DNA from: JABGQS01 sp963674545 | GTDB lineage: Bacteria > Bacillota > Clostridia > Christensenellales > SZUA-584 | Reading direction: 5' to 3' | NCBI GenBank assembly: GCA_963674545.2 | Contig: CAXXFB010000001.1 | Location: 2,976,001-3,040,000, forward strand | DNA length: 64,000 nucleotides | Position numbers and translations under genes: made by a program | Notes under the pieces: model-generated | What the model saw: only the letters and a program-made list of their open reading frames with translations | Databases searched by the model: none | What the model was told of the DNA's origin: nothing | Shown: positions 60,177-64,000 of the stretch, in pieces | Layout: the number at the start of each line of letters is the position of its first letter | How positions within the stretch are numbered: position 1 is the stretch's first letter

Positions 60177-60634
60177 ATGAACATGATTGAGATAAAGCAG
60201 ATACTCACAGGAACAAAAGAATATGAAGCGGAACTAAAGCTCCGGGACGAAATTCTTCGCCGTCCGTTAGGTCTGTGCATTTTCGACGACAATCTTACAA
60301 AAGAGAGTGATGATTTTCACATCGGCGCATTTGATTCAGGCGAACTTGTCGGGGTACTTGTGCTGACTATTTTTGGGGAAAACAGCTTAAAGATGAGGCA
60401 AGTTGCTGTAAAAGCCAACAGGCAGAAACATGGTATAGGCACATTGCTCGTCGAGCATGCAGAGCGTGTTGCTGAAAAAAAGGATATTCCACAATAAGTC
60501 TTCATGCAAGAAAAACAGCCGTAAAGTTTTATGAACGGCTGGGATATAAAATCACCGGTGAGGAGTTTTCAGAGATTGGAATACCTCACAGGGCAATGGC
60601 AAAGACGATAAAAAAAGCATATGACAAGAGGTAG
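60177..60634 (+). CDS. GNAT-family acetyltransferase, frame broken at A7
   Basis: The first frame (60177-60497) encodes the N-terminal two thirds of a small GNAT protein: L-R-x-E-I-L-R-R-P-L-G-L near the start, then M-R-Q-V-A-V-K-A-N-R-Q-K-H-G-I-G-T-L-L, the acetyl-CoA motif. The C-terminal block H-A-R-K-T-A-V-K-F-Y-E-R-L-G-Y-K continues in the -1 frame to TAG at 60632. The junction is an A7 tract (60475-60481) reading G-A-AAA-AAG in the original frame. A -1 slip on A-AAA-AAG or one extra A restores a protein of about 152 residues. AAGAAAGG precedes the ATG. It is 3 nt upstream of asnS. Confidence 0.8.
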
Positions 60635-60637
60635 ACA

Positions 60638-62008
60638 ATGACTGTTCAGAATCTAAAGGAAATTTTAATTGATGCACAAGCAAATATCGGCACGAGTGTA
60701 GCGCTGGAGGGCTGGATAAGAAACCATCGCAAACAGAAGACATTCGGTTTTATAGACTTCTTTGACGGCACATGCATGGAGGCGCTCCAGGTCGTCTATG
60801 ATGAGAAACTTGCCGATTTTGAAAAGATAAATACATATCACGTCGGCGCATCTGTTCGTATAACCGGTGTGCTGGCTGAGTCGGGCGGCAAGCAGAAGGG
60901 AATAGAGCTTCAGGCAGAAAAGATAGAGCTTATCGGATCCTGCCCGGAAGAATATCCCCTGCAGCCAAAACGGCACTCACTCGAGTTCCTGCGTGAGATA
61001 GCCTACCTGCGCCCGCGGACACGGCTTTTCCAGGCGGTGTTTCGGATACGCAGCCTTGCTTCGTTTGCGATACATAAATACTTCCATGAAAATGGCTACG
61101 TATACGTACATACGCCGTTAATTACAGGCAATGATGCTGAAGGCGCAGGCAACACGTTCACGGTAACTTCTTTAGACAGTATAAATCCTAAAACGGATTT
61201 CAGCGAAGATTTCTTCGGAAGGCACACTTCGCTCGCTGTAACGGGGCAGCTTGAAGCCGAAACGTTTGCGCTCGCTTTTAAAAAAGTATACACGTTCGGG
61301 CCGACGTTCCGTGCAGAAAATTCTAATACCAAGACGCACGCAGCAGAGTTTTGGATGATAGAACCGGAAGTAGCATTTTGTGACCTTGATCAGCTCATGG
61401 ACATAGAGGAAGATTTCCTTAAGTATATTGTCAGCTACATTCTTGAAAATGCAGCAAGCGAGCTTGATTTCCTTGAGCGCTTTACTAAAAACGGTCTTAT
61501 AGACAAGCTCACGGCACTTACAAAATCACACATAGCAAGGGTGTCCTATACTGACGCAATTGATATACTAAAAAACGCAGACACAAAATTCGAATTCGAA
61601 CCTCACTTTGGCGCGGACCTTGCAAAAGAGCATGAAAAATACCTGACGGACGAGCACTTTAGCTCTCCTGTTTTCGTATACAACTGGCCAAAAGATATAA
61701 AAGCTTTCTATATGTACCAGAACGAAGACGATACAGTCAGAGCGGTAGACCTGCTAGTGCCGGGTGCTGGAGAGCTTATGGGCGGCAGCCAGAGGGAAGC
61801 TGACTATGAGCGCTTGTTTACACGCATGAACGATATGGGCATATCCACCGAAGAGATGTATTGGTATCTCAACCTTCGTAAATTCGGAGGCTGCGACCAC
61901 GCCGGTTTTGGCATGGGTTTCGAGCGTCTGCTGATATATCTTACAGGTGTAGAAAATATCCGTGACGTTATTCCATATCCAAGAACTCCCCAGAACTGTG
62001 AATTCTGA
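60638..62008 (+). CDS. asnS: Asparaginyl-tRNA synthetase
   Basis: A 456-residue class IIb aminoacyl-tRNA synthetase. The N-terminal OB-fold anticodon-binding domain (about 1-110; V-A-L-E-G-W-I-R-N-H-R-K) is followed by the catalytic domain with motif 2 F-G-P-T-F-R-A-E-N-S-N-T (near 225) and motif 3 G-M-G-F-E-R-L-L (near 427). T-K-T-H-A-A-E-F-W-M-I-E-P-E and the P-Y-P-R-T-P end separate AsnRS from AspRS. GAGG lies just before the ATG. It charges tRNA-Asn in the cytoplasm. It is probably co-transcribed with the acetyltransferase gene before it. Confidence 0.96.
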   Translation: MTVQNLKEILIDAQANIGTSVALEGWIRNHRKQKTFGFIDFFDGTCMEALQVVYDEKLADFEKINTYHVGASVRITGVLAESGGKQKGIELQAEKIELIGSCPEEYPLQPKRHSLEFLREIAYLRPRTRLFQAVFRIRSLASFAIHKYFHENGYVYVHTPLITGNDAEGAGNTFTVTSLDSINPKTDFSEDFFGRHTSLAVTGQLEAETFALAFKKVYTFGPTFRAENSNTKTHAAEFWMIEPEVAFCDLDQLMDIEEDFLKYIVSYILENAASELDFLERFTKNGLIDKLTALTKSHIARVSYTDAIDILKNADTKFEFEPHFGADLAKEHEKYLTDEHFSSPVFVYNWPKDIKAFYMYQNEDDTVRAVDLLVPGAGELMGGSQREADYERLFTRMNDMGISTEEMYWYLNLRKFGGCDHAGFGMGFERLLIYLTGVENIRDVIPYPRTPQNCEF

Positions 62009-62022
62009 TTTAAGGATGTTCA

Positions 62023-62964
62023 ATGCATAAGAACACAATAATCGCATACATAATGCTCGTGATATCGTCTGTAATATTCGGATTCTCATTTCTGTTCACT
62101 AAAGATACGCTTGCATACCTCGATATCTTCCAGCTGCTTGGTATACGCTTTTTGATAGCTGCTGTCATCATGACGCTGATCGTTATAACAGGAATAATCA
62201 AGATAAACCTGACACGAAAAAAACTAAAGGGTATATTCCTGCTGACTTTGTTCCAGCCTGTGGTCTATTTCATCTGCGAAACATTTGGCGTAAAGCTGAC
62301 GTCTTCTTCTGAGTCAGGTATGATGATAGCTCTTATTCCCATTTTTGTAGCTCTGTTTTCACGGTTTCTGCTAAAGGAGAAGCTTCGTCCCCTGCAGTGG
62401 ATATCCATCTGCGTATCCGTTGTCGGCGTTGTTCTGATTATCGGGGCCAGAGGTTTCAATCTTGGCAGCGGCAGCTTTGCGGGTTTCATGCTTCTGCTCG
62501 GCGCTGTAATAGCGGCAGGGTTCTACAGCCCTCTGTCACGAAAGCTGTCAGCTCACAGTTCACCGTTCGAGATAACTTTCGTAATGATGTGGGTGGGGGC
62601 AGTGGCGTTCAACGCAATAGGGTTAAGCTCGGCTGCAGCAAAAGGCAGCCTCTCAACATACTTCACCGGCGCATTTGCTCCGGGGGCGCTTCCCGGCGTA
62701 CTGTACCTTGGAATCCTTTCTTCCATAGTTGCTTTTTTCTGCATCAACTACGCTGTCTCTAAAATCAGAACCAGTAGAACAGCAAGCTTTGCAAACCTTA
62801 CTACGGTTATAAGCATACTTGCAGGCATACTGCTCGGCGGCGAGAAAATATATACTCTGCAGATAATCGGCATAGTGCTGATACTGCTCAGCATATGGGG
62901 CGTACTTAGAACTGGCTCAAAGACGGATGAGGATGCAGAACAAGCCGTGAACCTGCCGGGTTAA
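62023..62964 (+). CDS. EamA/DMT-family transporter
   Basis: A 313-residue protein with ten hydrophobic helices in two EamA repeats (about 8-140 and 150-290). Typical features are the first-helix F-G-F-S-F-L-F-T-K, the loop L-L-K-E-K-L-R-P-L-Q-W after helix 4 and the matching L-G-G-E-K-I-Y-T-L-Q near the end. Members export amino acids, nucleosides or other small metabolites; the substrate is unknown. AAGGATG precedes the ATG, 14 nt after asnS, so it is probably in the same transcript. Confidence 0.9.
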   Translation: MHKNTIIAYIMLVISSVIFGFSFLFTKDTLAYLDIFQLLGIRFLIAAVIMTLIVITGIIKINLTRKKLKGIFLLTLFQPVVYFICETFGVKLTSSSESGMMIALIPIFVALFSRFLLKEKLRPLQWISICVSVVGVVLIIGARGFNLGSGSFAGFMLLLGAVIAAGFYSPLSRKLSAHSSPFEITFVMMWVGAVAFNAIGLSSAAAKGSLSTYFTGAFAPGALPGVLYLGILSSIVAFFCINYAVSKIRTSRTASFANLTTVISILAGILLGGEKIYTLQIIGIVLILLSIWGVLRTGSKTDEDAEQAVNLPG

Positions 62965-62993
62965 TAAAGTATAATATAACGAAAAGGACATCT

Positions 62994-63884
62994 ATGATAA
63001 AGATAACATCTGCAACGGAATTTAGCATACAACAGCTTGACGAAATACAGGAGCTTGAATCGGTTTGCCGCACCTTCGATAATACGATAAGCAGCATAAG
63101 TTTTGCTCAGGAGCTTAATTTTAATGAAGACATGGACAGCTTTTTCTTTGCATATGAAGACGATAAGCTCGTCGGTATGATTTCGGTGTTTGCACCGGTA
63201 AAAGGAAAGGCAGAGCTCTCTGCATTTGTTCTGCCGCAGAAAAGAGAGCAGGGCGTATTCAAATCACTTCTTAAAAAAGCAGCAGCAGTTCTTGAAAAAT
63301 ATGAGGTCCACGAAGTGTATTTTGTACATGACGAGGCAAATAAAGCAGGGGCAGCCGTACTTGAAAAGCTGGAGACAACTCTCAGCCATTCGGAATACCT
63401 CCTGGTATATGATAAAAATTTTAACAGCACAGTGCAGAGTCCGCAGGTCAGCATAAAAGAAACATATGCAAAGGATATAAAAGAATCGGTGAGGCTGGCT
63501 ATTGAAATATTCGGCGGCGAAGAAAAGCAATGGACAGCGCTGTATGCAAAAAGTTACACCAGCCCGAAAGCTCGCTGTTTTACAGCAGACTATGGCGGTG
63601 AGACATTCGGGATATGCAGCGTGAACAATACTGATAAAGGGCTGTTTTTATTCAGCCTCGGCATACTTCCTGCCTTCCGCAGCAAAGGTCTTGGCCGCTC
63701 AATGCTATTTGCGATGACAGGTATGCTTTCTTCTGAGTCTCTTGCAGATATACTGCTGGAGGTCGACAGTGAGAATATAGCTGCATACAACCTTTATACA
63801 ACTAGCGGCTTTAAGAAGAAAGTACGTTTTGACTATCATGAGCTTAGTCTTATTAGCCTGAAAGCAAAACTTGGAATGTTATAA
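62994..63884 (+). CDS. GNAT-family acetyltransferase, two-domain
   Basis: A 296-residue protein with two GNAT-like halves. The N-terminal half (about 1-140) has a degenerate acetyl-CoA site (F-V-L-P-Q-K-R-E-Q-G-V-F-K-S-L-L). The C-terminal half (about 150-296) has the clear motif L-G-I-L-P-A-F-R-S-K-G-L-G-R-S-M-L and L-E-V-D-S-E-N-I-A-A-Y-N-L-Y-T-T-S-G-F. AAAAGGA precedes the ATG. Related two-domain GNATs include the mycothiol synthase type, but the substrate here is unknown. Confidence 0.88.
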   Translation: MIKITSATEFSIQQLDEIQELESVCRTFDNTISSISFAQELNFNEDMDSFFFAYEDDKLVGMISVFAPVKGKAELSAFVLPQKREQGVFKSLLKKAAAVLEKYEVHEVYFVHDEANKAGAAVLEKLETTLSHSEYLLVYDKNFNSTVQSPQVSIKETYAKDIKESVRLAIEIFGGEEKQWTALYAKSYTSPKARCFTADYGGETFGICSVNNTDKGLFLFSLGILPAFRSKGLGRSMLFAMTGMLSSESLADILLEVDSENIAAYNLYTTSGFKKKVRFDYHELSLISLKAKLGML

Positions 63885-63963
63885 TTGCTACTCGGCTTTG
63901 ACATCACACTTTTAATATAATAAAATCATAGTATAACTAAAACTGTAAAAACAGGAGGTGGGT

Positions 63964-64000
63964 ATGAAAGCAAAGATATTCTGCGTTATGATCATTACTG
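63964..64000 (+). CDS. Start of an exported or membrane protein, truncated by window
   Basis: A strong AGGAGGTG lies before an ATG at 63964. Only 12 codons are present (start M-K-A-K-I-F-C-V-M-I-I-T): a lysine followed by hydrophobic residues, as in a signal peptide or signal anchor. The family cannot be determined. Confidence 0.6.
   Translation, partial: MKAKIFCVMIIT

Overview
The window looks like a chromosomal stretch of a low-to-mid GC, obligately anaerobic Firmicute of the Clostridia type. Evidence: a two-subunit 2-oxoacid:ferredoxin oxidoreductase, an aldo/keto reductase with an 8-cysteine ferredoxin-like tail, a Bce-type peptide-antibiotic detoxification module, strong AGGAGG ribosome sites with frequent GTG/TTG starts, and many compact U-tailed terminators. 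No rRNA, tRNA, insertion sequence, prophage or CRISPR array was seen. The genus cannot be named from the sequence alone.

Layout. 1-5.9 kb: end of a MATE exporter, an ECF sigma/anti-sigma pair (anti-sigma frame broken at an A7 tract), an aldo/keto reductase plus MerR regulator behind a 19-bp-spacer MerR promoter, and lipid genes (PlsC-like acyltransferase, GT4 glycosyltransferase). 6-11.8 kb: a LacI regulator with three matching operators, then a sugar operon (zinc dehydrogenase, Old Yellow Enzyme-type flavoprotein, two TIM-barrel epimerases, one with all D-psicose 3-epimerase catalytic residues). 11.8-15.6 kb: 2-oxoacid:ferredoxin oxidoreductase and a sugar-dehydrogenase-like lipoprotein. 15.9-18.4 kb: TusA, DsrE, a cysteine-desulfurase-like protein that has lost its PLP lysine, and an IscU-DUF59 fusion. 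19.6-23.7 kb: two HD-GYP proteins and a diguanylate cyclase. 23.8-32.7 kb: ferritin-like protein, DUF1566 lipoprotein, BceRSAB-like module, PAS/GAF/GGDEF protein. 32.8-41.4 kb: COG2403 GTPase, DAHP synthase with small membrane proteins, DUF2971 protein, and an AraC regulator divergent from a DapA-like/UroD-like pair. 41.5-44.7 kb: cytidylate-kinase-like/nuclease-like protein, HPRT, a candidate ~300-nt structured RNA and mtnA; all three protein genes here have frame breaks. 44.8-51 kb: GGDEF protein, YitT protein, TldD/TldE pair, threonine aldolase. 51.3-58.6 kb: MFS transporter and a complete oligopeptide ABC transporter with a shared palindrome upstream of oppB and oppA. 58.6-64 kb: MFS exporter behind a 43-codon leader ORF and attenuator, frameshifted acetyltransferase, asnS, EamA transporter, GNAT protein.

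Most notable: (1) the sulfur/Fe-S cluster built around a desulfurase-like protein with a rewritten PLP pocket; (2) the free-standing structured RNA at 43120-43426 (minus strand) with promoter, closing helix and terminator; (3) the leader-peptide/attenuator of the MFS exporter; (4) repeated single- or double-base frame breaks at short repeats, which may be sequencing errors, gene decay or recoding.
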